DNA of 64,000 bases from Pseudomonas sp. B28(2017) (GTDB taxonomy: Bacteria; Pseudomonadota; Gammaproteobacteria; Pseudomonadales; Pseudomonadaceae), in contig NZ_NEJH01000007.1 of assembly GCF_002113025.1 (NCBI RefSeq), positions 186,001-250,000 of the forward strand. The letters are read 5' to 3'. Under the pieces are notes generated by a model that worked only from the letters and a program-made list of their open reading frames with translations, did no database searches and was not told where the DNA came from. Shown here one piece after another: positions 17,496 to 26,413 of this stretch. The translations under genes were made by a program, and so were the position numbers. Within the stretch, counting starts at the first letter, position 1; each line of letters opens with the position of its first letter.

Positions 17496-18779
17496 TCAGG
17501 AATACACCGGCCAGCTATCAACAATCTTCCCACCCCGAACCGCCAGCAAATCCCCGAACTGCAGCAACACCGACTCCGTCTGGACAGGCCGCAAAAACAC
17601 CTGATCCTCAACCGCCAGCCCCACCTCCGCCGAACCATTGACCATTTCCTGGTTCGAGCTGCGGCCATACACAGCATTGCTCTGCAACCCCGGCGGCGAT
17701 TCGAACTCCGCCATCCAGTTACCGCCATAGATAAAAAACGTCTCGCGCAGATTGGGGTCCCACCAGGAAAACAATCCGGACTTGTCATCCAGCGCCGGAA
17801 TACTCACCGCCCCGGTGCTTTTCAACACCGGCGTGGCGATGTACGCGGCTGGCACATGTTCCACCAGTGACGGCAAGTCATAGTGAGTGGGCTTGAGCAT
17901 CGCCGTCCCTACCGACACTTCGCTGCTCAGTTGCTCGCGCTCATGCATGCGATAGCTCGGGCTGCCGGCCGTATTGAGGGTCAACCCTTCACGCCACAAA
18001 CCGGGGTATTGCTGACGCGTGAAGTCGACGCAGCGGTTGTAAATCACCATCACCCTGGCGAACAGTTCTTCGGGCGAGCCCAGAATCCCCGGCACCCCCA
18101 TGCCCACGAACGGGTCGTAGCCCATGAACCCGGCGAACTCCAGGTGCTGTGGGTGCTGGCTGATCAGCGTCAGCATCTGCCCGAGTACGCCAAGGTCGCT
18201 GACGCCACCGCGATGCAGTCCGACATCCAGTTCGATGTTCACCCGCAATCGCGTGCCCAGCCCCTTAGCCAGAGCGAGGTATTGCTGCAAGCGTTGCGGC
18301 GTGTCGAGCAGCCATTGCAATTGCTTAGAAGGGTCGAAAGCCCCCTTGTGCGACTGATAAAACAACTCGACCGAACGCACCGGCAGCGGCTTGCCCAGCA
18401 GAATGTCGGCCTCGGGAAACTGCACCGCGTCATGATTGAGAAACGGTTGGTGAAAGGACATCAGGCGTTGCGTGCCGGCGCGCTGGGCGATGTAGGCCAA
18501 TAGCCCCGGCGCCGGCAGCGACTTTTCCACCAGCCGCAGGTGTTTGCCGCCGCGTTCGACCGACTGCATCACTGCATCGATGTTGTGATCCAGCCGGTCA
18601 AGGTCGATCAGCATCACCGGGCGCATCGGACCATGGTCCTTGAGTTCGAGGTTCAACGTACGGAAGTAATCGCTGTACGGCGCACCCCGGTCACCCGGTC
18701 GCAACCACGCCCCGAGCCCTACCAACAAGGCACCGACACCCGCGGTGCCGAGCAGAAAATTACGGCGATTGACGGCCAT
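17496..18779 (-). CDS. Tat-exported D-threonine aldolase/alanine racemase-fold PLP protein
   Basis: This protein of 427 aa begins with a twin-arginine signal (NRRNFLLGTAGVGALLVGLG). The body has an alanine-racemase-type N-terminal barrel (MLIDLDRLDHNIDAVM) and a D-serine dehydratase-like C-terminal domain. The usual PLP lysine position reads LIDLDRLDHN rather than a clear D-x-K, so whether it binds PLP should be checked. The start overlaps the stop of the FAD oxidase gene by one base. A periplasmic location for this fold is unusual. Confidence 0.78.
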   Translation of the reverse strand: MAVNRRNFLLGTAGVGALLVGLGAWLRPGDRGAPYSDYFRTLNLELKDHGPMRPVMLIDLDRLDHNIDAVMQSVERGGKHLRLVEKSLPAPGLLAYIAQRAGTQRLMSFHQPFLNHDAVQFPEADILLGKPLPVRSVELFYQSHKGAFDPSKQLQWLLDTPQRLQQYLALAKGLGTRLRVNIELDVGLHRGGVSDLGVLGQMLTLISQHPQHLEFAGFMGYDPFVGMGVPGILGSPEELFARVMVIYNRCVDFTRQQYPGLWREGLTLNTAGSPSYRMHEREQLSSEVSVGTAMLKPTHYDLPSLVEHVPAAYIATPVLKSTGAVSIPALDDKSGLFSWWDPNLRETFFIYGGNWMAEFESPPGLQSNAVYGRSSNQEMVNGSAEVGLAVEDQVFLRPVQTESVLLQFGDLLAVRGGKIVDSWPVYS

Positions 18780-20182
18780 CAGCTCACCCCCAGAATGGAC
18801 GACAAATGCGCATTGAGGAATTTGCCGCTGGGGTCGAGTTCCTGCCGCACCTGGATGAATTCCTGCCAGCGCGGGTACAGCGGCTGCAGGTTTTTCGCGT
18901 TCAGGGTGTGCAACTTGCCCCAGTGCGGTCGGCCGTTGTACTTCCAGAAAATCGGCTCGATGGCGGCGAAGAAGTTGTGGTGGTCCATCTGGTAATGCTG
19001 GTGCACCGAGATCGAACAGCTGTCGCGGCCTTCGAACATGCTCAGGGGAATGTCGTCGGCCTTGACGTAGCGGTATTCAATCGGAAACCAGGTGCGCAGG
19101 TCTTTGTCCTGGATCAGCTTGAGGATCTCGCGCAAACACGCCGGGCCGTATTCAGCCGGTACGGAATATTCCATTTCGTTGAAACGCACCGTGCGCACGT
19201 TGGCGTAGATATCGAACGAGTCGCCCACCCGATCATCGAAACTGGCCAGGTGGCGCAGGCTGTTGAGCATTGTGCGACGCAGATCCGGGAAGTCGCTGGC
19301 GTACTTGTCGATTTTCTCGATCAGCGTGACAAACTCGTTGCCGCCCTCCTCATCCGCCGGGACCGGCGGTGTGGCCAGGTCGCTGGTTTCGTTCAGAGCG
19401 ATCGACAAGGCGTAGTCGGAATGGGTCACCACGAGCATTTCCCAGTGCTGGTTTTCCCGGGTGTTGTTGTCCAGGTCTTCCAGCAGTTCTTCAGTCCTGG
19501 CAATCCACTGCCGCTCCCTCAAGCGGTACGACGGTCGGTTTTGCAGGCGCACTCTGGTTGCCACGCCCAACGCTCCCAGCGACACCCGGGCTGCGCTGAA
19601 CACTTCAGGATAACGATTGGCGTCGCACTCCAGCACGTCGCCGTTGGCGGCTACCAATTGCAAGCCACAGACATGCGCCGAATACGATTGAAAGTTCTTG
19701 CCGGTACCGTGGGTCGAGGTCGAGATCGCGCCGGCCAGTGTCTGGTAATCGATGTCGGCCATGTTTTGCAGGGCCTGGCCAATGTCTTTGAGCGGTGTGC
19801 CCATACGTGACATTGGCGTGCCGGCGGCGAATTCGGCTTGCAGTGTTTTCGCATCGTGATCAAGCAAACCCGAGAAATAGCTCAGTGAGAGCAAGGTCCC
19901 GTCAGTGGGCACCAATGCACTGAAGGAGTGTGCCGAACCCACCGGACGAATCTTGCCCGCGGCCTGGCGCACCACTTGCGTCAACTCATCCAGGTTCTTT
20001 GGCGCCAGCCGCGCCGCCGGCAGGCAACTCTGGCTGCCCGACCAGTTGCGCCAGGGAATCAACCGTGGCGCGCGCAGCAGTTCGGCCAATGCCGGTGTCG
20101 AGCCGAGCGCGGTAAAAGCGCCAATGACGCTCGCCCGTTGCAGCAACTGACGCCGTGTCATGTCCATCGTCATGAATCGCAC
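18779..20182 (-). CDS. Tat-exported FAD-linked sugar-1,4-lactone oxidase-like protein
   Basis: This protein of 467 aa has a Tat signal (TRRQLLQRASVIGAF) ending at about residue 33. A PCMH-type FAD domain follows (KIRPVGSAHSFSALVPTDGT, STSTHGTGKNF), then an ALO domain with the C-terminal signature NGRPHWGKLH. The family oxidises aldonolactones such as L-gulono- or D-arabinono-1,4-lactone. The start may be any of the ATGs at residues 1, 4, 6 or 8. It lies between the cytochrome and PLP protein genes with almost no spacing; the cytochrome could accept its electrons. Confidence 0.88.
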   Translation of the reverse strand: MRFMTMDMTRRQLLQRASVIGAFTALGSTPALAELLRAPRLIPWRNWSGSQSCLPAARLAPKNLDELTQVVRQAAGKIRPVGSAHSFSALVPTDGTLLSLSYFSGLLDHDAKTLQAEFAAGTPMSRMGTPLKDIGQALQNMADIDYQTLAGAISTSTHGTGKNFQSYSAHVCGLQLVAANGDVLECDANRYPEVFSAARVSLGALGVATRVRLQNRPSYRLRERQWIARTEELLEDLDNNTRENQHWEMLVVTHSDYALSIALNETSDLATPPVPADEEGGNEFVTLIEKIDKYASDFPDLRRTMLNSLRHLASFDDRVGDSFDIYANVRTVRFNEMEYSVPAEYGPACLREILKLIQDKDLRTWFPIEYRYVKADDIPLSMFEGRDSCSISVHQHYQMDHHNFFAAIEPIFWKYNGRPHWGKLHTLNAKNLQPLYPRWQEFIQVRQELDPSGKFLNAHLSSILGVS

Positions 20183-20194
20183 CCTGCTTTGTTG

Positions 20195-20581
20195 TTATTG
20201 GATTGGCTGGCCGGACATAAAGGCAATCAGCGCCAGGAACTGCTCTTGGGAACACTGCATGCACATGCCCATCGGCGGCATGCCGTTGTAACCGTTGATC
20301 GCATGATCGAGCAGCGTGTCGGCGCCCTGCAGCACCCGTGGCTCCCAAGCCTTCCTGTCGCCGGTCAGCGGCGCCCCGGCCGCCGGGTTGGCATGGCAAA
20401 GCTTGCAGCTGTTGTCGTAAACCTGCGCCAGCTCGGCGTCGGCGGGCCTCGCGGCGCCCGCTTCGCTGCGGCTCGGCGGGTTTTTCGGCTCTTCGCCGCA
20501 CCCCGCAAGCAACGCCGCAAAGACGCACCCCACCAAGGCCAAACAAAGGCTAGGCTTTTCAGTTAACCGGCGTGCCCGCAT
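20195..20581 (-). CDS. Lipoprotein c-type cytochrome
   Basis: This protein of 128 aa has a lipobox (ALLAGC) at the end of an N-terminal signal and a single CxxCH haem site (SCKLCH) near residue 63. Methionines in the later YNGMPPMGMCM segment could be the axial ligand. It resembles cytochrome c5-type proteins. It is the first gene of the three-gene minus-strand operon, and it probably carries electrons from the FAD oxidase to the respiratory chain. Confidence 0.85.
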   Translation of the reverse strand: MRARRLTEKPSLCLALVGCVFAALLAGCGEEPKNPPSRSEAGAARPADAELAQVYDNSCKLCHANPAAGAPLTGDRKAWEPRVLQGADTLLDHAINGYNGMPPMGMCMQCSQEQFLALIAFMSGQPIQ

Positions 20582-20802
20582 GGCTGTCCTCTCATCCGGT
20601 GCCCGGTCAGCCGGGTGCACCTTTTTGTTGTGATCAAGCAGAGGTCAACACTAAGGCACCCCGCGTGGGCGGGTTGAGGGCATTGGGGGCCAACAAGGGG
20701 AGCTTCTGAGGCCATGACTGAAGGCGTCGATGAGTCCGCGGTCCATCACGCTGTGCGAAAAAACGCTGAGATGAGTCATGACAAGCGTTGCTGAGGTCTG
20801 CT

Positions 20803-20814
20803 AAAACGATTCAT
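20803..20814. promoter_or_regulatory. Possible FruR/Cra-like operator
   Basis: TAAAACGATTCA matches the Cra/FruR half-site consensus TGAAWCGNTTCA at 11 of 12 positions. It lies 33 nt before the start of the GapN-like gene. The match to a central-carbon regulator suits a triose-phosphate enzyme, but a single 12-bp match is weak evidence. Confidence 0.3.
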
Positions 20815-20846
20815 CAACGCATCAGCCATTCCAGAGGGGTAGCGAC

Positions 20847-22472
20847 ATGACCACAGCCAAGATTCTCGAGAACCTGTTCCCAAGCCCCGCCGACATCCCG
20901 GAAAAGTACCACCTTGATGGCCAGACCGAGCAGCGTGAGTACCTGGTCGACGGCATGCTGAAAACCTGGAACGGGCCACTGGCCCAGGTCCGCAGCCCGG
21001 TTTACCTGACCGGCGCTGATGGCGACGAGCAAGTGATCCTCGGCAGCACGCCGTTGCTCGATGCCGAGACCGCATTGACCGCCCTCGACGCTGCCGTGCG
21101 CGCCTACGACCGTGGTCAGGGACTGTGGCCGACCATGCGCGTAGCCGAGCGCATCCAGCACGTCGAAACCTTCCTGGGGCGCATGCGCGAGCAGCGCGAC
21201 GCTGTGGTCAAGTTGCTGATGTGGGAAATCGGCAAGAACCTCAAGGATTCGGAAAAGGAATTCGACCGCACCTGCGACTACATCGTCGACACCATCAACG
21301 CACTGAAAGAGCTCGACCGCCGCTCCAGCCGTTTCGAGCTGGAACAGGACACCCTCGGCCAGATCCGTCGTGTGCCACTGGGCGTTGCCCTGTGCATGGG
21401 GCCTTACAACTATCCGTTGAACGAAACCTTCACCACGCTGATCCCGGCGCTGATCATGGGCAATACGGTGGTGTTCAAACCGGCCAAACTGGGCGTGCTG
21501 CTGATTCGCCCGCTGCTGGAGGCCTTCCGCGACAGCTTCCCGGCCGGGGTGATCAACGTCATCTATGGCAGCGGCCGCGAGACGGTCAGCGCGCTGATGG
21601 CCAGCGGCAAGATCGACATCTTTGCCTTCATTGGCACCAACAAGGCCGCCAGCGACCTGAAAAAGCTCCATCCGAAACCACACCGCTTGCGCGCAGCGCT
21701 GGGCCTGGATGCGAAAAACCCGGGCATCGTCCTGCCGGAAGTGGATCTGGACAATGCGGTCAGTGAGGCGGTGACGGGCTCACTGTCATTCAATGGCCAG
21801 CGCTGCACAGCGCTGAAAATCCTTTTTGTCCACGAAGACGTGGTCGAGTCCTTCATCGACAAGTTCAATGCCAGACTTGCCAACCTCAAACCCGGCATGC
21901 CCTGGGAAAGCGGCGTAGCCCTGACGCCATTGCCGGAATCAGGCAAGGTCGACTATTTGCATGCACTGGTGGCGGATGCCGAAAGCAAAGGCGCCAAAGT
22001 GGTCAACTCCAACGGCGGTGAGGCGCGAGCATCATTCTTCTACCCGGCGGTGCTATACCCGGTCACGCCGCAGATGCGCGTTTATCAGGAAGAACAGTTC
22101 GGCCCGGTCATCCCCATCGTGCCATACCGTCATCTGGATACCGTGATCGATTACGTGCTGGAGTCGGACTTCGGCCAGCAATTGAGCATCTTCGGCACCA
22201 ACCCGGTGGCGGTCGGCCGGCTGGTGGACACCTTTGCCAATCAGGTCGGGCGCATCAACCTCAATGCCCAATGCCAGCGCGGCCCGGACACCTATCCCTT
22301 CAATGGTCGCAAGAACTCGGCCGAAGGCACCTTGTCGGTACATGACGCACTGCGGGTGTTTTCGATCCGCACCCTGGTGGCCACCAAGTTCCAGGAAACC
22401 AACAAGGACCTGATCAGCGAGATCATCAGCGGCCGCAGTTCGAGCTTCCTGACCACCGACTACATCTTCTGA
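20847..22472 (+). CDS. gapN: NADP-dependent glyceraldehyde-3-phosphate dehydrogenase-like ALDH
   Basis: This ALDH-superfamily enzyme of 541 aa is closest in pattern to non-phosphorylating GAPDH: MGPYNYPLNETFTTLIPALIMGN, the catalytic Cys in NGQRCTALK, and QCQRGPDTYPFNGRKNSAEGTLS. It would oxidise glyceraldehyde-3-phosphate to 3-phosphoglycerate with NADP+. At the usual ELGGK position, which carries the general-base Glu, the sequence reads GLDAK, so that Glu appears to be absent. A GGGG ribosome-binding sequence precedes the ATG. A FUSC membrane protein gene follows after 11 bp or so. Confidence 0.85.
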   Translation: MTTAKILENLFPSPADIPEKYHLDGQTEQREYLVDGMLKTWNGPLAQVRSPVYLTGADGDEQVILGSTPLLDAETALTALDAAVRAYDRGQGLWPTMRVAERIQHVETFLGRMREQRDAVVKLLMWEIGKNLKDSEKEFDRTCDYIVDTINALKELDRRSSRFELEQDTLGQIRRVPLGVALCMGPYNYPLNETFTTLIPALIMGNTVVFKPAKLGVLLIRPLLEAFRDSFPAGVINVIYGSGRETVSALMASGKIDIFAFIGTNKAASDLKKLHPKPHRLRAALGLDAKNPGIVLPEVDLDNAVSEAVTGSLSFNGQRCTALKILFVHEDVVESFIDKFNARLANLKPGMPWESGVALTPLPESGKVDYLHALVADAESKGAKVVNSNGGEARASFFYPAVLYPVTPQMRVYQEEQFGPVIPIVPYRHLDTVIDYVLESDFGQQLSIFGTNPVAVGRLVDTFANQVGRINLNAQCQRGPDTYPFNGRKNSAEGTLSVHDALRVFSIRTLVATKFQETNKDLISEIISGRSSSFLTTDYIF

Positions 22473-22483
22473 GGAGAGCCAGC

Positions 22484-23557
22484 CTGAGCACATCCAGAGC
22501 CCAACGATTGCCACCGCTGCTGCGCCGATTGCTGCGGCCGTTGCTGGACCCGTATCGGCGCTACCGCCATGCCCGAGTGATCCATGCGGTGCGGGTGTCG
22601 CTCGGGCTATTGGCGACGATCCTGCTGACCACCGGCATCCATCTGCCCCACGGTGAGTGGGCGTCGGTGACGATGCTGGTGGTGATCGGCGGCTTGCAGC
22701 ACCACGGCAACATCGGCAAGAAAGCCGCCGAGCGTGCCATCGGTACCTTGATCGGCGCCGGCGTCGGCCTGGCGTTGGTGGCACAACAGGCCTGGCTCGG
22801 GATGCCCTGGCTGACCTATTTCGCGATGTCGGTGGTGTGCGGTTTTTTCTCGTATCACGCCATCGGCAAGGGCGGGTACACCGCGCTGCTGTCGGCAATT
22901 ACCGTGTTTATCGTCGCGGGTCACGGCGACAACCCGGTCACCGATGGCTTGTGGCGCGGGGTGGATATCCTGATCGGCATTGCCCTGGCCCTGGCGTTTT
23001 CCTTTGCCCTGCCGCTGTACGCGGTTTATTCCTGGCGCTACAACCTGGCCGATGCGCTGCGTGATTGCGCGAAAATCTACGGGCGCATCATTGACGGCCA
23101 GGCCATCACCGCCGATGAACATCTCAAACTCATGACTCGCCTGAATGCGGTGATGGTGCAACTTCGCTCACTGATGCCGTCGGTGTCCAAGGAAGTGAAG
23201 ATTTCCATGACCGAACTGGATGCCATTCAGCGCAATCTGCGCATGTGCGTCAGCACCCTGGAAATCCTCGGCAACACCCGACCAGATGCCAATGACCCCG
23301 AGGCGATGACGCTCCTGCAAACGGCATTGAAAGCTGAGCATCGACAGATTCGCGTGCAATTGATCGGCATGGCCCGGGCCTTGAAATCAGGCGCCGCCCA
23401 GCGGCTCAATCGTCCCATGGACTTGCCGCTGGTCAGCCTTGATGCACCTGTCTACAACACGCTGGACGGGTATCGCTTGCTGACTCAGCAGCTGGCCGCC
23501 AACGTCGGCGAGATGCGCCAGCGACTGGCCGGGAACGCGCCACGCTGGAACATCTGA
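22484..23557 (+). CDS. FUSC family inner-membrane protein
   Basis: This membrane protein of about 350 aa has an N-terminal cluster of hydrophobic helices (VSLGLLATILLTTGIHLPHGEW, VTMLVVIGGLQHHGNIG) and a soluble C-terminal half, as in the fusaric acid resistance-like (YccS/FUSC) family. Its substrate is unknown. No ATG or GTG suits the frame: TTG lies at 22508, while GGAG at 22473 is 7 nt before CTG 22484, which was taken as the better placed start. It is probably co-transcribed with the GapN-like gene. Confidence 0.82.
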   Translation: MSTSRAQRLPPLLRRLLRPLLDPYRRYRHARVIHAVRVSLGLLATILLTTGIHLPHGEWASVTMLVVIGGLQHHGNIGKKAAERAIGTLIGAGVGLALVAQQAWLGMPWLTYFAMSVVCGFFSYHAIGKGGYTALLSAITVFIVAGHGDNPVTDGLWRGVDILIGIALALAFSFALPLYAVYSWRYNLADALRDCAKIYGRIIDGQAITADEHLKLMTRLNAVMVQLRSLMPSVSKEVKISMTELDAIQRNLRMCVSTLEILGNTRPDANDPEAMTLLQTALKAEHRQIRVQLIGMARALKSGAAQRLNRPMDLPLVSLDAPVYNTLDGYRLLTQQLAANVGEMRQRLAGNAPRWNI

Positions 23558-23572
23558 CGCCTGTGTCGCAGA

Positions 23573-24469
23573 TTACGGCGTTACTGTGCGCCGAAACTTC
23601 AGCGACCAGCCTTGTTGCATGCCGGCAGCGGCCAGCAGGATCGCCGCGACACCAATCCACTGCAGCGGCTCCAGGCGATGACCGAAGGCAAACCAGTCGA
23701 CGAAAATCGCCGCGATCGGGTAGATGAAGGACAGCGCCCCCGTCAACGCCGTCGGCAGCTTTTGAATGGCGCCGTACAGCAACACGTACATGACACCGGT
23801 ATGCACCATGCCCAGCGTCACCAGGCTGGCCCACGCGCCCGACGCCTGCGGCAATGCCGAAAAATGCGCGAATGGCGCGAGCAACAACACGCCGGTGGCG
23901 ACCTGGATCAGCGCAATCAAATGCGGTGGAGTGCCGGTCAGACGCTTGATGATCAACGCGGCAATCGCGTAGAGAAACGCCGCGCCCAACGCCAGGGCAA
24001 TGCCCGTCAGGTAATCGCTGCCGCTCTCGCTCTGGCTGCCATGGGCGCTGACGATTGCCAGCATCCCGAGAAACGACACACCCAGCCAGCCCAGTTTTTG
24101 CGCGGTGATCTTTTCATTGAGAAACAGCGCTGCCAGCCCTACCAGCATGAACGGTTGGACGTTATAGACAGCGGTACCAATGGCAATCGACGCCCGGGAA
24201 TAGGACGCGAACAACAGCACCCAGTTGCCGACAATCGCCACACCGCTGAGTACCGCCAGCAATAAGGTGGTGCGGGTCAAAATGCCGGGGCGCAAAAAAC
24301 CAAAGGCAGCACAAATCAGCAGCAAGGTGCCGGCACCGAACAGGCAGCGCCAGAACACTACATCCAGCACCGGTTGCCCGGACACCAGCACGAACCAACC
24401 GATGGTGCCGGAGATCAGCATGGCGGCCGTCATTTCGAACGAACCGCGGCGTAGGGTTTTGTCCATCAT
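23573..24469 (-). CDS. EamA/DMT family transporter
   Basis: This inner-membrane protein of 298 aa has ten predicted helices in two EamA repeats (AAMLISGTIGWFVLVSGQPV... and ALALGAAFLYAIAALIIKRL). The family exports amino acids and related metabolites. AGGAG precedes ATGATG at 24469/24466. It is divergent from an Lrp-type regulator, the common arrangement for amino-acid exporters controlled by their neighbour. Confidence 0.9.
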   Translation of the reverse strand: MMDKTLRRGSFEMTAAMLISGTIGWFVLVSGQPVLDVVFWRCLFGAGTLLLICAAFGFLRPGILTRTTLLLAVLSGVAIVGNWVLLFASYSRASIAIGTAVYNVQPFMLVGLAALFLNEKITAQKLGWLGVSFLGMLAIVSAHGSQSESGSDYLTGIALALGAAFLYAIAALIIKRLTGTPPHLIALIQVATGVLLLAPFAHFSALPQASGAWASLVTLGMVHTGVMYVLLYGAIQKLPTALTGALSFIYPIAAIFVDWFAFGHRLEPLQWIGVAAILLAAAGMQQGWSLKFRRTVTP

Positions 24470-24602
24470 CAGACTCCTGTGTTTGTGACCAAAGTATGCC
24501 AATGCACTCAGGCGCTACTCCATAGCAAAAAGCAGGCTAAACTCGATATCAGCCTTTTTTATCAAGGCCGTTTTGAAAAAATGCCTAACAGAGGGTTTCG
24601 CC

Positions 24603-25040
24603 ATGACCGATGACATCGACCAGGTGCTGATCACCGCCCTGATGGAAGACTCGCGACGTTCGCTCAAGGCCCTGGCACAAATCAGTGGCCTGTCCTCCCC
24701 CAGCGTCGCCGAACGTCTGCGCCGCCTGGAAGAGCGTGGCGTACTCAAGGGCTACACCGTTGAAATCGACCCGAAATGCTTTGGCTATCAACTCCAGGCC
24801 ATCGTGCGCATTCGCCCGTTGCCGGGCCAACTGCAGGAAGTGGAACGGCAAATCATGGCCATTCCCGAATTCACCGAGTGCGACAAGGTCACCGGCGACG
24901 ACTGTTTCATTGCGCGCCTGCACGTGCGCTCGATGGAGCAGTTGGACACCTTGCTCGACCGCCTCAACACCCTTGCTGAAACCAATACGGCAATCGTCAA
25001 GAAAACCCCGGTCAAGCGCCGGTTGCCACCCATGGCGTGA
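24603..25040 (+). CDS. Lrp/AsnC family transcriptional regulator
   Basis: This regulator of 145 aa has an N-terminal HTH (SRRSLKALAQISGLSSPSVAERLRRL) and a C-terminal RAM ligand-binding domain (VRIRPLPGQLQEVERQIM, CDKVTGDDCFIARLHV). The start at 24603 fits GAGGG about 8 nt upstream. It probably senses an amino acid and regulates the divergent EamA exporter. Confidence 0.92.
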   Translation: MTDDIDQVLITALMEDSRRSLKALAQISGLSSPSVAERLRRLEERGVLKGYTVEIDPKCFGYQLQAIVRIRPLPGQLQEVERQIMAIPEFTECDKVTGDDCFIARLHVRSMEQLDTLLDRLNTLAETNTAIVKKTPVKRRLPPMA

Positions 25041-25096
25041 GTGATATTCGTTTCAAACTGAATCAGATTGACGGTTTCCGGCGAAGGATTGACGGC

Positions 25097-25426
25097 ATGA
25101 AAACTCAGGCAATGCTACTCGTGGCGATGCTGCTTGCAGGGTGCGGCACGATTCAGACGGTTGTACGCAATGATGAAGTGGCCTCGAAAAGCCTCAAGGA
25201 GCATAAGAGTTATTGCGGCGCGGTACCGCGCATCTACAGTGGCGTGACCTACGATTTTTGCTACCTGAATGCCCCCCTCGAAGAGGGTCGGGATGCGCAG
25301 GTACATGGCCCTGCCCCCGCAATTGTGCTGCTGGACGTGGTCATCTCCGGCGCACTCGACACCTTGTTGCTGCCCTACACCATCTACCGCCAGCAAGCCG
25401 ACGGCAGCATCGTCATTGTCGAATAG
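25097..25426 (+). CDS. YceK/YidQ-like lipoprotein
   Basis: This protein of 109 aa has a lipobox (MLLAGC) after a short signal. The mature sequence ends with VISGALDTLLLPYTIYRQ, the conserved end of the YceK/YidQ (DUF1375) family. Its function is unknown; it is expected to sit in the outer membrane or face the periplasm. It ends at a bidirectional terminator shared with the convergent Bax-inhibitor gene. Confidence 0.88.
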   Translation: MKTQAMLLVAMLLAGCGTIQTVVRNDEVASKSLKEHKSYCGAVPRIYSGVTYDFCYLNAPLEEGRDAQVHGPAPAIVLLDVVISGALDTLLLPYTIYRQQADGSIVIVE

Positions 25427-25444
25427 TCCTGAATTCCAGAAAAT

Positions 25445-25470
25445 AAAAAACCCGCCTGAGCGGGTTTTTT
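25445..25470. terminator. Bidirectional intrinsic terminator
   Basis: AAAAAACCCGC and GCGGGTTTTTT form a hairpin with a 4-nt loop and A/T tracts on both sides. It lies between two convergent genes. Confidence 0.92.
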
Positions 25471-25486
25471 ACTTCAAGGCCGACGA

Positions 25487-26158
25487 TCAATCATCGCGCC
25501 CCATGATGCCGAACAGCTGCAACAGGCTGATGAACAGGTTGTAGATCGATACATACAGGCTGATGGTGGCCATGATGTAGTTACGCTCGCCGCCATGAAT
25601 GATGGCGCTGGTCTGGAACAGGATGCAGACCGAGGAGAACAGCACGAAACCTGCGCTGATCGCCAGTTGCAGACCGCTGATCTGGAAGAACATGCCCGCC
25701 AGCGTTGCACCCAGCAGCACGAAGAAGCCTGCCGTGATGAAACCGCCGAGGAAGCTCATGTCCTTGCGGGTAATCAGCACATACGCCGACAGACCGCCGA
25801 ACACCAGCGCTGTCATCGCGAACGCCGAGCTGACCACTTCAGCACCGCCCTGCATACCCAGGTAACGGTTGAGGATCGGGCCAAGCAGGAAACCCATGAA
25901 ACCGGTCAGGGCAAATGCCGACACCAGGCCCCACGCCGAATCACGGAGTTTGTTGGTTAGGAAGAAAAGACCGTAGAAGCCGATCAGCACCACGAAAATG
26001 TTCGGGTAGCCAACACGCATCTGCTGGGCAACGTAGGCCGTCACACCGCTGAATGCGAGGGTCAGGGCGAGCAAGCCGTATGTGTTGCGCAGGACGCGGC
26101 TAACCTCTAGCTGCTCAGCCTGCACGCTGTTATTAACTGCGTAATCCTGTTCGCGCAT
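25487..26158 (-). CDS. Bax inhibitor-1/YccA family membrane protein
   Basis: This protein of 223 aa has seven predicted transmembrane segments after a short polar N-terminus. The Bax1-I pattern is clear (NTYGLLALTLAFSGVTAYVA, and AFSGVTA-like and GGERNYIMATISLYVSIYNL segments with a C-terminal Asp pair). YccA in E. coli modulates the FtsH protease; the role in Pseudomonas is not established. AGGAG precedes the ATG. Confidence 0.93.
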   Translation of the reverse strand: MREQDYAVNNSVQAEQLEVSRVLRNTYGLLALTLAFSGVTAYVAQQMRVGYPNIFVVLIGFYGLFFLTNKLRDSAWGLVSAFALTGFMGFLLGPILNRYLGMQGGAEVVSSAFAMTALVFGGLSAYVLITRKDMSFLGGFITAGFFVLLGATLAGMFFQISGLQLAISAGFVLFSSVCILFQTSAIIHGGERNYIMATISLYVSIYNLFISLLQLFGIMGRDD

Positions 26159-26281
26159 GGCGACACTCCTGTTGGTTTGAAACGTTCAGTCGCAAAGATC
26201 ATAACAGACGCTCTGTAACAAGCCATGCAGAGAGTTTGACAGTGTGTTTCATTCAGGTATTATGGCGCCCGCAACGCAAAC

Positions 26282-26369
26282 GGAGGTGTGGCCGAGTGGT
26301 TTAAGGCAACGGTCTTGAAAACCGTCGACTGTAACAGGTCCATGAGTTCGAATCCCATCGCCTCCGCCA
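26282..26369 (+). tRNA. tRNA-Ser (anticodon TGA)
   Basis: This 88-nt cloverleaf has acceptor stem GGAGGTG pairing with CGCCTCC, followed by G and encoded CCA. The anticodon loop CTTGAAA places TGA at 26316-26318. The long variable arm (class II) is present, with a TTCGAAT T-loop. It is the last unambiguous core-genome gene before the accessory island. Confidence 0.96.
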
Positions 26370-26376
26370 TCTTTAT

Positions 26377-26413
26377 ACGACAAAGCCCTGATTTTTCAGG
26401 GCTTTGTCGTTTC
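26377..26413 (+). terminator. Intrinsic terminator after tRNA-Ser
   Basis: ACGACAAAGCCCTGA pairs perfectly with TCAGGGCTTTGTCGT around a short T-rich loop and is followed by TTT. It ends the tRNA transcript. Confidence 0.92.

Noticed and set aside
26282..26400. attL of the prophage within tRNA-Ser
   Set aside because: No second copy of the tRNA 3' end appears in the window, and the right end of the prophage is not included, so integration at this tRNA cannot be shown.
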